Assembly (NCBI RefSeq): GCF_000237085.1
Contig: NC_016627.1
Span: forward strand, 4,030,118 to 4,094,117
DNA length: 64,000 nucleotides
Origin: Acetivibrio clariflavus DSM 19732
GTDB lineage: Bacteria > Bacillota > Clostridia > Acetivibrionales > Acetivibrionaceae
Direction: 5' to 3'
The position numbers were made by a program, and so were the translations under genes. The notes beneath the pieces were generated by a model. It had not been told where the DNA came from, searched no databases, and was given only the letters and a program-made list of their open reading frames with translations. Numbering within the stretch: the stretch's first letter is position 1; each line of letters starts with the position of its first letter. This document shows, piece after piece, positions 46,040 through 55,610 of this stretch.

Positions 46040-46806
46040 TGAAGCACTACTCCTTCTTTCCACACTTGTACCATGATACCTACGCCTCCAGCTTTAGCTG
46101 TAACAATTTTACTGCCGTTTGTAAATTTCTTCAATGGTACAACATCAGATACTGTTTTCTTTTTTCTAACATATTCAAAGACCTCTTTAGCAATATCTTC
46201 ACCGTACACTTCGGCAAACATTTTCTCTGCTGCATCTAACCTTGCTTTCATCAATTCCTGATCTGATGTAAATGTAATAGATATTCCATACTCAACATCT
46301 ACAACATCAGTTTCCACCTTAATCCAACCATACACCGGGTCTTTCGTAGCCTGTGGTGTAGGTAGTACTCTGCTCTCCGTATCAATATACACTGTCTTGA
46401 TTACACTATCCCAGCGAACAGTCGCGCCAAATGCTTCAGCCACATATCTTGCCGGTACATAAGTTCTATCCTCATGTAACAATGCTGCTGTATCCATCTG
46501 TAGTGTTTTCCCGTCCAGTTCATATTCTTTTTTTCCTATATAAAGAACTAACTTCTTACTCCCTTTTACAAATACTGCTTTCTGTGCTGCACCATCCCAT
46601 GTAACGGTTGCCCCAAGTCTTTCTCCTATAAATCTTGCCGGTACTTGTGTTCTGCCATTCGAATCTATAAAAGGTTGGGCATCAGGAAAAAACAATCTGT
46701 CTCCATCTACTACTATACGAAGAGGCATATCACCAAAAACATTCCATACTGAAAAAAATCCTGTCATAAAAAGTGCTATAACAATAACAACTGCAAATTT
46801 TTTCAT
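46036..46806 (-). CDS. Secreted stalk-domain protein of the module, copy 2
   Basis: 256 residues. The signal peptide and both stalk units are nearly identical to copy 1. Divergence starts after DPVYGWIKVETDVVDVEY; the variable end reads GISITFTSDQELMKARLD through QVWKEGVVLQ. The shared last motif VWKEGV overlaps the Shine-Dalgarno of the next gene, so it may be kept for translation as much as for protein function. GAGGAGGAT precedes ATG 46806. Confidence 0.88.
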   Translation of the reverse strand: MKKFAVVIVIALFMTGFFSVWNVFGDMPLRIVVDGDRLFFPDAQPFIDSNGRTQVPARFIGERLGATVTWDGAAQKAVFVKGSKKLVLYIGKKEYELDGKTLQMDTAALLHEDRTYVPARYVAEAFGATVRWDSVIKTVYIDTESRVLPTPQATKDPVYGWIKVETDVVDVEYGISITFTSDQELMKARLDAAEKMFAEVYGEDIAKEVFEYVRKKKTVSDVVPLKKFTNGSKIVTAKAGGVGIMVQVWKEGVVLQ

Positions 46807-47182
46807 GATAAATCCTCCTCTGAAAAACATCTCTCAATAAATTTTTTATTTGTCACATCACATTTAAAATATTTCTTCAATAAACTCTACTTTTTATATC
46901 GCCAACAATAATACCACATTTTAGATGCCATTGCACCTTTAACCAATTCTACTAAACAAGTCTTAATATACTGCTATTTATGGTTGAACCGTAGCTGTCC
47001 TTTCTTTTTTTAAGTTATGATGAAAAAAACTCCCGAACCTGTATTGTTATGGTAGAGATAAGCAATAAAATCTGTCAATTAAACCATTGTACTGCAAACC
47101 AGCTAATCCTGAATTTTTTTGTAGTACAGCTTAATAAAGACTAATAGCGGTTTTACCAATTCAGATAAAAATATAAATATTG

Positions 47183-47530
47183 TTATGTTTTTTTCATAAC
47201 TGCGTTATTCTTTTTTCCCCTTTTATCAGATACAGCCCTATAATACTCCTTAGATATTTTATAGTTTGTATTTAGGACTGGTAATAGCATAGCCACCGGT
47301 ATTGTCATAATTATAAAGTTGTACACACCTGTTTTGTAATACACTACCCCTTCAAAATAATAGTAAAATGTTAAGCCACCCATTATTAAAATAGAATCAA
47401 TAATAGATATTTTAAATGACTTGTTACTATCTTCAAAATACCTTTCGTTCTTTATCTTATTAACAATATTTAATATGATAACAAACGGTAAGGATAAATA
47501 AATTATTTCATCCCTGTTATCACTATTCCC
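47183..47530 (-). pseudogene. Membrane-protein C-terminal remnant
   Basis: The frame is open from a stop near 47540 with no start codon or ribosome site: SLPFVIILNIVNKIKNERYF, then MTIPVAMLLPVLNTNYKISK, ending NAVMKKT. At least two hydrophobic segments are present. It is the better-preserved copy of the fragment at 41645-41811. The family is not recognised. Confidence 0.5.
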
Positions 47531-47631
47531 TAAGTATAGGAGGAATTATTATGTATAAGATAACTAGAAAAATGATAAAGCTGCTGAAAATATTATATCT
47601 TTCTGTCTGCTTTTATTAGACCTATTATTCT

Positions 47632-48064
47632 CTAGAAAATTGGAGATTTCTTCAACTTCTTCTTTAATAGAAATTTTGGCTTAAACTCTTCTTTATCTTC
47701 ATAAATAAGTTTTTTGCAATTTAAAATTATTATAATATTAGCAACACCCATAATTAATTGAACTACAAAAAGATAACAAATAATATAGATAGAAAATCCT
47801 TTGTTCCCAAGTACCAACCATTTAGTATTGTTACAAAAGATAAAAATATTGATCCGAAAAATATTTTTCTACTGGATTTCGTTTTAAATTTTTTCCTTAC
47901 ATTAATCTCAGAAAACAAAACAATACGATAAAAAAAGTTAGATAGTTCGATAAAGACCAGATTATGAATTCTTTGTTTTTATAATACGAATCGGTAAATC
48001 CATAAATCAAACTATTTAAATTCAGTAAAATAACAAAAAACAAATAGCTATTCCCTATCTTCAT
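47632..48064 (-). pseudogene. Small membrane protein broken by frameshifts
   Basis: From ATG 48064 (AAAGGA 7 nt upstream) the frame reads MKIGNSYLFFVILLNLNSLI to a TAA after 55 codons. The adjacent frame then continues (NVRKKFKTKSSRKIFFGSIF), and a third frame carries the end (IICYLFVVQLIMGVANIIII, KKLKKSPIF). It looks like one four-helix protein with two indels. Confidence 0.5.
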
Positions 48065-48147
48065 AAAGATTTCCTTTCAACAATACTGATATACGATTTT
48101 ATAAAGATGAATCATCAACCTCTTCAAAACTGCATTGCTTCCTTTCT

Positions 48148-48914
48148 CTATTTGTTCATTTCATTGATTATCTCCTGCGGTTTAACTGTCATCTCCACCC
48201 ACGTCGGAATAAAACCGCTCTTCACAGCATTTTTCACAGATCTGATATTTGACCAGGCCGAACAGTAAAATGGCACCTTGCCTCGTTCTAATATTTCTAT
48301 AGCCAATTTACTGGTAAAAACAGCTGCAATTCCTTTTCTACGATATTCGGGAAGTACATCCACACCAATTTACCACATCATATCACAATCCGCCGAGCAT
48401 CCGGCAAGTCCAACAAGCTTACCGTTATCATAGGCTCCAACTCCAAGAACATCCGATTCCTTGCGGTCTTTACATAGTGCATTGCTCCATTCCGGTTTGT
48501 ATAAATCCGCAAAGTCCGATGGTTCTAAAATTCTCAGCTCATAATCACAGGAAAGCGGCTGAAATTTGTTAACATCGGGCAAATAGTACTCAGACATCAT
48601 ATACACTCCATGCCCTTTTTTGGCAAGCCGTCCGTCCAGCCAATGTATATTTGGTGTTTCAAAGCAATGATAAAACTCAAATCTATTGACATATTCCGTC
48701 ACTATTTCACGATACTCGTCTTTTACAGATGCAACAATGTTCTCCCGTAGGAAACAAAAATACATGCTTTCGGCTCCTTGTAATATTTTTTAGCCGACGG
48801 ACCTGCGTTGTAATTAACCACCACTGGACTATTTTTTAAAAAATCCTCAACTTTGCAACTGATATCCATAGCAGATTGTTCCATAGCGATTTGTAGTATT
48901 TGCTTATTTGTCAT
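48148..48914 (-). pseudogene. GNAT acetyltransferase with one frameshift and one ochre codon
   Basis: Three fragments line up as one gene from ATG 48914 (MTNKQILQIAMEQSAMDISC, AGAGGTG upstream). A one-base loss near 48745 moves the frame after IFVSYG, and an in-frame TAA (48370-48372, probably from CAA) splits CDMMW from IGVDVLPEYRRKGIAAVFTS. That last piece holds the acetyl-CoA-binding motif (RRKGIA). A restored product would have about 250 residues. Confidence 0.8.
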
Positions 48915-49154
48915 TGATTGAACACCTCTGTTTTTAAAAATTAAATTTTCTCCCAAATATTTGTGGAGCGGTATAAAAAATTATAATACTTCAATCCTAT
49001 TGTCTGACATGATATCAGTATCTCAAATATTTACGCATTCTGGTGAACCATTCAATACCTCATTTAAAAGTTCAACTCCAACTAATGTTATAATTGATAA
49101 GTTCAGCAGAGTTACATAAAGAAAAGCCCTTTTTCATACGGATGGCCAATGGAA

Positions 49155-49640
49155 TTAACGCTTAACTTTCTTAAAAAATAGGAAGTAAATTAGTAATGCA
49201 TCAATGATAATGTCATAAACCCTCAGTCTATCAAACAATAGGATACTTGATAGAACTGAAACAAATACAATTCCGACACTAATTACTTTTGGGAAAATTC
49301 CCGGCTCTTTTGTCATCCAAGTAAAAAAAAGCCATAATTGGAGAACAGCACGCAAAAACCGTCCATCCAATGATAAAATCTATGCCATACACTCCATAAG
49401 TTAAAATTGCAACAGCATAATAAGTAATCAGCATCCCGATACAAAAAAGAAATACATTTATCATAGCTTTCTTCTTTGTCTTGCTGTAAATAGCTATTAT
49501 AGTTCCTATCAATATCCAAATCGACATTTGCGAAAATATATTTCCCAAGTTTTGGTATATATATCGAGTAATCTGGATACCGCACCCAATACCAGCCCTG
49601 CTGTAAACATACTGATAGGATTAAGAATTTTATTTTTCAT
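49155..49640 (-). pseudogene. Multi-pass membrane protein with two frameshifts
   Basis: ATG 49640 follows GGAGG and starts MKNKILNPISMFTAGLVLGA. The frame changes near 49556 (into NIFSQMSIWILIGTIIAIYS) and again in a run of eight T near 49325 (into FFTWMTKEPGIFPKVISVGI), ending YFLFFKKVKR. The joined protein has about 160 residues and five helices. The family is not recognised. Confidence 0.65.
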
Positions 49641-49774
49641 CCTATATCCTCCACAAATATTATTTCTCCTTAAAACTGTATTTTAACCGAGACAAAAGTA
49701 TGTCATAAATTTTGTTATTTTCATATATTTCAGGTCTATTTTGTTCCATATCTCAGGTGAAATTTTATAACCCT

Positions 49775-49990
49775 ATATCTATTTGGGGATTTTCAAATGA
49801 TTTATCTTGCAGGATCCTATTGATTTCCTTAAACTTCAGGAGTAAGTTTATTGTAGCCTCTGGTATAAGAACCTGTGCCATGATTAGTTAATTCCAATTT
49901 TGATAATCCAGTATCAACATATCTATTATATTCCATAACAGATCTTCTATAAGTTCCTGTCCGGCTTCATAGGCACCATTTTTATAGTGT
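49775..49990 (-). pseudogene. Fragments of a polymorphic-toxin gene
   Basis: About 60 bp at 49925-49985 are almost identical to 61560-61620 inside the deaminase-toxin gene (peptide YEAGQELIEDLLWNI). The next segment reads SKLELTNHGTGSYTRGYNKL, then after a one-base shift KEINRILQDKSFENPQIDIG and a stop, in the style of a toxin C-terminal tail. It shows that pieces of the toxin locus at 59.8-64 kb have been scattered here. The rest of 49641-50100 holds no gene. Confidence 0.55.
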
Positions 49991-50169
49991 AAATTTTCAA
50001 ATTCCAGTAGGATTCAAGGTTATATTTGGAAAAATATGTGTTGCATAACTGTCTCGATGTTATATAAGAACAAAGCGGCTAAAGCCGCATCTCCCTTCGG
50101 TCAAAATTTGTCAGAACTTATGATATAATCTTAAACATGATGATACAGGGAAAAATAACAAGCACTAAA

Positions 50170-51270
50170 TCTTAACCTAAATATACAATCAAACAAATTT
50201 TCGCTGAGCATTGGCAAAAATTCTTAATTGCCTATCCCCATTTAACTATTCGTAAGGCAGTTATTATTAATGTCGACAAAATTTTAAAATGCCAAACTGC
50301 TGCTTGGGTTTTACTACTTTTTTTGCGAACATTGCGGTACTGTTAATAAGTTTTTTCACACTTGTAAATCCCGCTTTTGTAACTTTTGTGGTGTTAAATA
50401 TGCTAAAGAACGTGCTGTTGCTATATCTTCCAAATGTATTAACTGTAGCATCGTCATCTTATGTTCACTATCCCTGAAGAATTATAATTATTTTTTCGTA
50501 AAGACAGAACCCTTTTTAACTTACTGTTTGAAGCTTCCAGCCAAACAATTTTGTCTTGGTTTCATGATATAAATAAATCTCAAGATTTTAAACCCGGCAT
50601 TATTTGTGTTCTTCACACCTTCGGCAGAGACTTAAAATGGAATCCTCACATTCATGCTTTATGTACTGAAGGTGCTATCTGTAATTTCGAGATCTTCAAA
50701 CACATACGTCATATTGACTATACTGCTCTAAGAAAGCGTTTTCAAACCATATTACTCAATTTGCTTGAGAAAAAACTTGGTAAAAAATTTTTCAGACCTT
50801 TAAAAAATAAGATTTACTCTAAAACTACAAATGGCTTTTATGTTCGTGCCAAACCTAATAAATTTCGTAACATTAAAGCTGGTATTCAGTATGTTGTCAG
50901 ATATGCAGGTCGTCCCGTAATGGCTCAATCCAGAATTATAAATTATGACGATAAATATGTAACTTTTTACTACCAACGACATGAAGATAATCAACGTTTA
51001 GAGGAAACCATTCCTGTTTTTGGCTTTATTAAAAGACTAGTTATTCATATCCCCGATATAGATTTTAAAATGATTAGATATTATGGAATATATTCAAAAA
51101 AACACAAATTTCATGATAAAATGATTATGATGTTCAATAAACATCAGTTGAAAATTCAGAGAATGTTAAATCGTTGGCAATTATTTATTATTTTAGATTT
51201 CCATCACGATCCTCTTTGTTGTCTAAATTGCAACGGTAAAATGCGTTTATTGGAACATCATTTCCCTTAA
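50170..51270 (+). pseudogene. Degenerate IS91-family transposase
   Basis: The intact C-terminal 239 codons (from about 50551) contain the HUH motif in NPHIHALCTEG and the catalytic-tyrosine region YVVRYAGRPVMAQ. The N-terminal zinc domain survives in another frame (FCEHCGTVNKFFHTCKSRFC), and the start (QIFAEHWQKFLIAYPHLTIR) in a third; a TAA also interrupts near 50485. The element ends next to GAAC, the target used by IS91-type rolling-circle elements. Confidence 0.8.
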
Positions 51271-51297
51271 AATCAAATAATTACAGGTGGTGTTTCT

Positions 51298-51534
51298 ATG
51301 AATATACTTGAAGGTTTTTCTGCAAAAGATAATTCGGTAGAATTTATATGTACCAAATGCAAATATACTTTATGGATTCCCAGGTTTATTGTCATGCAAC
51401 TGGAAGAAGATAATATTTTTAACGGTTTAAATGAATCTGTACCTCCTCAACCCTTTTGTCAAAAATGTGATGGAATAATGACTCCTGTCTCTTATGTTGA
51501 TATAAGAGGAGTCAAATATGAGTATAACAAATAA
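51298..51534 (+). CDS. Small zinc-ribbon-like protein associated with the IS91 element
   Basis: A 78-residue protein with two CxxC pairs (CTKCKYTLWIP and CQKCDGIMTPV) separated by about 35 residues, a likely zinc-binding fold. CAGGTGGTG precedes the ATG, 27 nt after the transposase stop on the same strand, so it is probably an accessory gene of the element. The function is unknown. Confidence 0.6.
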   Translation: MNILEGFSAKDNSVEFICTKCKYTLWIPRFIVMQLEEDNIFNGLNESVPPQPFCQKCDGIMTPVSYVDIRGVKYEYNK

Positions 51535-51676
51535 TAATCTTTACTACTTTAGTTTACGCATCATACTTTCCTTTTTCTTATTGAAATAAGGATTTTTTTC
51601 TGTGCCCTTAAATATTGTATATCCATTTTTTTACATTCAGTATCTTTTCTCTCATAAGGAGAAATTTCCTAATGAA

Positions 51677-51710
51677 GAACAAAGCGTTCCTATAAATCAC
51701 AACTATCCAT
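51677..51710 (-). pseudogene. Trace of the nucleotidyltransferase gene, module copy 3
   Basis: Only the first 11 codons remain (MDSCDL, TAG, ERFV), with the same upstream spacer as in copies 1 and 2. The IS91-type remnant abuts it at GAACAAAGCG. The IS insertion or a linked deletion removed the rest. Confidence 0.7.
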
Positions 51711-51809
51711 ATTTTTTATTCATCCCTATTCTTTAACAAATCCAACATTCAAATTAATATCAAGTTTATAAAAACTTTATTTTCATACTTTAACATAACT
51801 GTTTTCTTT

Positions 51810-54410
51810 TCAGCGTCCAATTACGGGGTTTTGGTCGTCATAAAGAGTCCCTTTTACGGTTACCTCAATTGCATCAAAATTGTATACTCCTTTTAATGTG
51901 CCAAGTTTTTTAAATTCACTGTTTGCTTCAGACAGTGCAATATCCCCAATCCACGCTGCTACCGTATATTTTCCGTCCGGCATGTTTATATACGTATATA
52001 ACTTTCTGTTTTCAGGATTAATTTTTATGGTAACTGTTGTTTTTTCGGTTATTTTGTATATCCTCTGCCCGTCTTTTATGTACTCTCTGTATTTATACTT
52101 GTCCCTGCTCTCAAGCGTCCCTGACTCCTCATATCCTTCAAGTATGGCTTTAAAGAATTCATGGGTGTATTCACCGCTTTTTTCACTGTGTTTCAATTCC
52201 TCAAAATCTCTGGTGTAGTTCGTTTTCTCCACATAAAGCATCTTCACACCGTCAACTCCGGTCGGATCTTTTGCTGTCAATGCAGCAGGACGTCTCGCAT
52301 AACTGTTTCCGCTTTTGGTCAGTAACTCATTTTGCAGATTTACCGGCTGATTATTGCTGTTTATATACATTAAATCCGTCTCATACCTGAAAGAATTGAT
52401 AACTGCTTCTACTAGTTCTTTGTGGTCTTTGGTTTCATCATTTGTCGGTTTGTATGTAATTGTTTCAACAGTAAATGTATATGTTCCTGTAGGATTTAAA
52501 TAATATCCTGACTTAATGGGATAATCCACATTCTTAAATGCTATGTCCGATGCAAAGACAGCCTTGTCATATTCTGATTTTCTGTAATTCATATTTCTTG
52601 CAGCTTCACGGCTTCTTTTGTATTCGTTTTCCATAGTACTTAAAACATTCCATTTAATTATAGCACTATTTTGTTGTGTAAATATCCTTTTATAACGTCC
52701 CGGTACTGCTGTCCATCCATATAGTGAGCCATCTACATCCTGGTGACACATCCAGCGTACCACATCCAATTCATAGGGTTCGCTTGTCCACCACAAATTT
52801 TTTATTAAATAGTTCGGTGTATTGTTCTCTATTTTATTCTCAAAAGTCTTGGTCGGTATTGTAGGCTTGCCGTTATATATTTTAGTCGTTATGTTTTTTG
52901 TATCGGTACCGGAATCAAAATCCGCACCGGTAATACCCGTTCTCGTTTCTGTGTATGTACTGCCATCCTCATTGGTTCTGTTGACGGTGTATATGTAATT
53001 GGCATATGCTCTTCCCCCAAAACTAATTGCCCCAACGGCTGTTTTTACCGCCGGTCCGTCCAGCCATTTTCTTTCCATGGGGTTGTCATAGCTATTGCTG
53101 TTTGAATCATATGTAGCATCTTTTCTATGTATTGTTGTGCTAATTTCCGGATACTTTATTATGTTACCTGCCGGTTCATTCACTTTTATTGTTTGATTTT
53201 CAAATCCTCTGAACAAATTAACAGAGTCATTGTATATATTTAATGTTCCCCAGGCATTTCCGGTCAATTTTCCATTTGGCGCCGACAGTTTTGCAGTTAT
53301 AGCCCTACCGTCAGCTAAAGGAAAATTAACTTTTCTGCTCAATATATTGTAGTCAAGTTCTATATCTCCAAAGGTGTTAATTTTTATTGCCGGTGTTATC
53401 ACTGCATTTAAAACATTATTGTCAAGATAAGTTTCTGCTGGGTTCACTCCTTCTTTATTTATCTCAAACTTAATGTTTACTTCATGTTCCGGCATTTCAA
53501 ATTCTGCAAAAAGTGCAGTTTCACCATTAGCAGATAGTTCAATTTTGCCGGTATCCTTCTCCACATAGCCATAATACTTTACCGAAGGTACCGGCTTATT
53601 TGTTGCTTTATCTGTTATCTCCCATTTGAATTCCGGCGCACTTCCGTCGGCTTCAGTCAAGTCTCTTTTGAATGTAGATTTAACTTGTACAAGTACTTGT
53701 ACTTTTTTACCTGCTGCAACACTTGACGGTATTTCTTCAAATTGAACACTGAGGTCACCCCTAAGTCCTTCCGGTGACAGCGGTACAGTCAAATAGTTTT
53801 TGCCGTCGTTATGAAACATTATACCACATCCCCAGCTTACGCTTGTGGGCGGTTGGTATATGTGAACATATTTGTGCCATTGTCTTTCGGCAATTTTGTC
53901 GTCGGGAAAGTCCAGTAGAGAACCGTCGGGATTTTTTCTTGATATTAGTTTTAACCCTAATCTTATACTTTCCTCATATATTGGGTTGTTGTTGAATATT
54001 CCTTCCCCCTGAACTTCCGGTCTCCAACTAGTTTCTGGATTATCTTTAGGGTCTTCAATCCAATTTCTATTCCAAAGTCCTGTTGTTGAAGTTACATCGT
54101 TCGGGAATAGATAATTAGTAAAAATTGCATCCGACATGGTATAGCCTAAATACCTATACCTACCCTCTTTAAAATCTCCATGAGGATTTCCATAAACAAT
54201 ATAATTTCTATACCCTGATAAATATTGATTAGTAGAAAGAGGTTTTCCATTATCATTTTTCAGTTTAAAATAGTCTTCATCATGTAATCCTAATGAAATA
54301 AGTTCTTTATTTGCTAACTCAACAAGCTGAATTCTTTCTATTTCAAATGCAGTACTTACACTAGTAGTTAAAGCCAAAACAATTAAAACAATGGCTATAA
54401 CCTTTCTCAC
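51810..54410 (-). CDS. Large exported protein of the module, copy 3
   Basis: An 866-residue protein starting at GTG 54410, whose GTGA overlaps the stalk stop; AAGGAAGG lies upstream. The signal peptide (VRKVIAIVLIVLALTTSVST) and residues to about 145 (QLVELANKELISLGLHDEDY) are distinct. The rest is nearly identical to copies 1 and 2, with slightly more substitutions towards the C-terminus (for example RNMNYRKSEYDK). It lacks the nucleotidyltransferase partner. Confidence 0.85.
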   Translation of the reverse strand: MRKVIAIVLIVLALTTSVSTAFEIERIQLVELANKELISLGLHDEDYFKLKNDNGKPLSTNQYLSGYRNYIVYGNPHGDFKEGRYRYLGYTMSDAIFTNYLFPNDVTSTTGLWNRNWIEDPKDNPETSWRPEVQGEGIFNNNPIYEESIRLGLKLISRKNPDGSLLDFPDDKIAERQWHKYVHIYQPPTSVSWGCGIMFHNDGKNYLTVPLSPEGLRGDLSVQFEEIPSSVAAGKKVQVLVQVKSTFKRDLTEADGSAPEFKWEITDKATNKPVPSVKYYGYVEKDTGKIELSANGETALFAEFEMPEHEVNIKFEINKEGVNPAETYLDNNVLNAVITPAIKINTFGDIELDYNILSRKVNFPLADGRAITAKLSAPNGKLTGNAWGTLNIYNDSVNLFRGFENQTIKVNEPAGNIIKYPEISTTIHRKDATYDSNSNSYDNPMERKWLDGPAVKTAVGAISFGGRAYANYIYTVNRTNEDGSTYTETRTGITGADFDSGTDTKNITTKIYNGKPTIPTKTFENKIENNTPNYLIKNLWWTSEPYELDVVRWMCHQDVDGSLYGWTAVPGRYKRIFTQQNSAIIKWNVLSTMENEYKRSREAARNMNYRKSEYDKAVFASDIAFKNVDYPIKSGYYLNPTGTYTFTVETITYKPTNDETKDHKELVEAVINSFRYETDLMYINSNNQPVNLQNELLTKSGNSYARRPAALTAKDPTGVDGVKMLYVEKTNYTRDFEELKHSEKSGEYTHEFFKAILEGYEESGTLESRDKYKYREYIKDGQRIYKITEKTTVTIKINPENRKLYTYINMPDGKYTVAAWIGDIALSEANSEFKKLGTLKGVYNFDAIEVTVKGTLYDDQNPVIGR

Positions 54411-55177
54411 TGCAAAATTACACCTTCCTTCCATACATCTAGCATAAATGATATGCTGCCTGCTTCAGCAGTCACTATTTTATTCCCCATTTTATACTGC
54501 TTCAAAGGCAAATGATCTTCTCTCTCTTGTTTTTGTCTTAAATATTGAAAAACTTCTTCTGCAATAGCTTTACCATACCTTTCGGCAAACATTTTCTCAG
54601 CTTCGTCTAATCTTGCTTTTAATAAATCCTTGTCTGATGAAAATGAAATAGTCATACTATATTCCACATATGTTTTATCAATTTCAACTTTAATCCAACC
54701 ATATATCGGGTCTTTTGTAGCCTGTGGTGTAGGAACTACTCTGCCCTCCGTATCAATATACACTGTCTTGATTACACTATCCCATCGTACAGTCGCTCCA
54801 AATGCTTCAGCCACATATCGGGCCGGTACAAAAGTTCTGTCTTCATGTAATAATGCTGCTGTATCCATCTGTAACATCTTGCCGTCCAGTTCATATTCCT
54901 TCTTTCCTATATAAAGAACCAATTTCTTATTCCCTTTTACAAAAACTGCTTTCTGTGCTGCGCTATCCCAAGTTACTGTTGCCCCCAGCCTCTCTCCTAT
55001 AAATCTTGCAGGTACCTGTGTTCTTCCATTGGAATCTATAAAGGGCTGTGCATCAGGGAAAAATAATCTATCTCCGTCTACCACTATACGTAGCGGCATC
55101 TCTCCAAATACAATTAATACCGAAAATATTGCTGTCATTAATAGTGCTATTGCAACAACCAATGCAAACTTCTTCAT
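54407..55177 (-). CDS. Secreted stalk-domain protein of the module, copy 3
   Basis: 256 residues. The signal peptide (MKKFALVVAIALLMTAIFSV) is more diverged than in copies 1 and 2, the stalk units are almost the same, and the C-terminal domain is again distinct (VEYSMTISFSSDKDLLKARL through DVWKEGVILQ). AGAGGAGGAT precedes the ATG. The 430 bp upstream (55178-55610) is AT-rich, with no gene seen. Confidence 0.88.
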   Translation of the reverse strand: MKKFALVVAIALLMTAIFSVLIVFGEMPLRIVVDGDRLFFPDAQPFIDSNGRTQVPARFIGERLGATVTWDSAAQKAVFVKGNKKLVLYIGKKEYELDGKMLQMDTAALLHEDRTFVPARYVAEAFGATVRWDSVIKTVYIDTEGRVVPTPQATKDPIYGWIKVEIDKTYVEYSMTISFSSDKDLLKARLDEAEKMFAERYGKAIAEEVFQYLRQKQEREDHLPLKQYKMGNKIVTAEAGSISFMLDVWKEGVILQ

Positions 55178-55610
55178 AGCAATTATCCTCCTCTAAAATG
55201 TCTGTCAATGCAAATTATTTTACGTACTAAGAATCATTTATACTATTACTTTAATATTATATCGTCAGCTTTAATACCACAATTTAGATATTATTATTTA
55301 TTATATCTTTAGCCAATTATATCAAACAAGTAGTCTTTACGAAACTTATACATCTTACAGATTGTTTATATTTTTACTTTGAAGTGCAAAACATTTCACT
55401 TTACATAAAATTAGCTTTATGAAATCACTATTTGCTAATTTACAAAACGATGATTTTTTCTAAATTTGGCTCTATGCTGAAAGGAAAGTAATCGTAGAAT
55501 ACCACAATATTCAGTACGTATATTCATAAATATTTTATATTCGCACTTTACTTTTTAAGTATAATTATACAAATTAAGGAATGTAGAATTATAAAGCTGT
55601 TTATTTTAGA

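Noticed and set aside
47036-47065. Functional terminator homologous to 41460-41487
   Set aside because: The inner stem reads CTGTA with TATGG instead of TACAG, so the hairpin is degraded.
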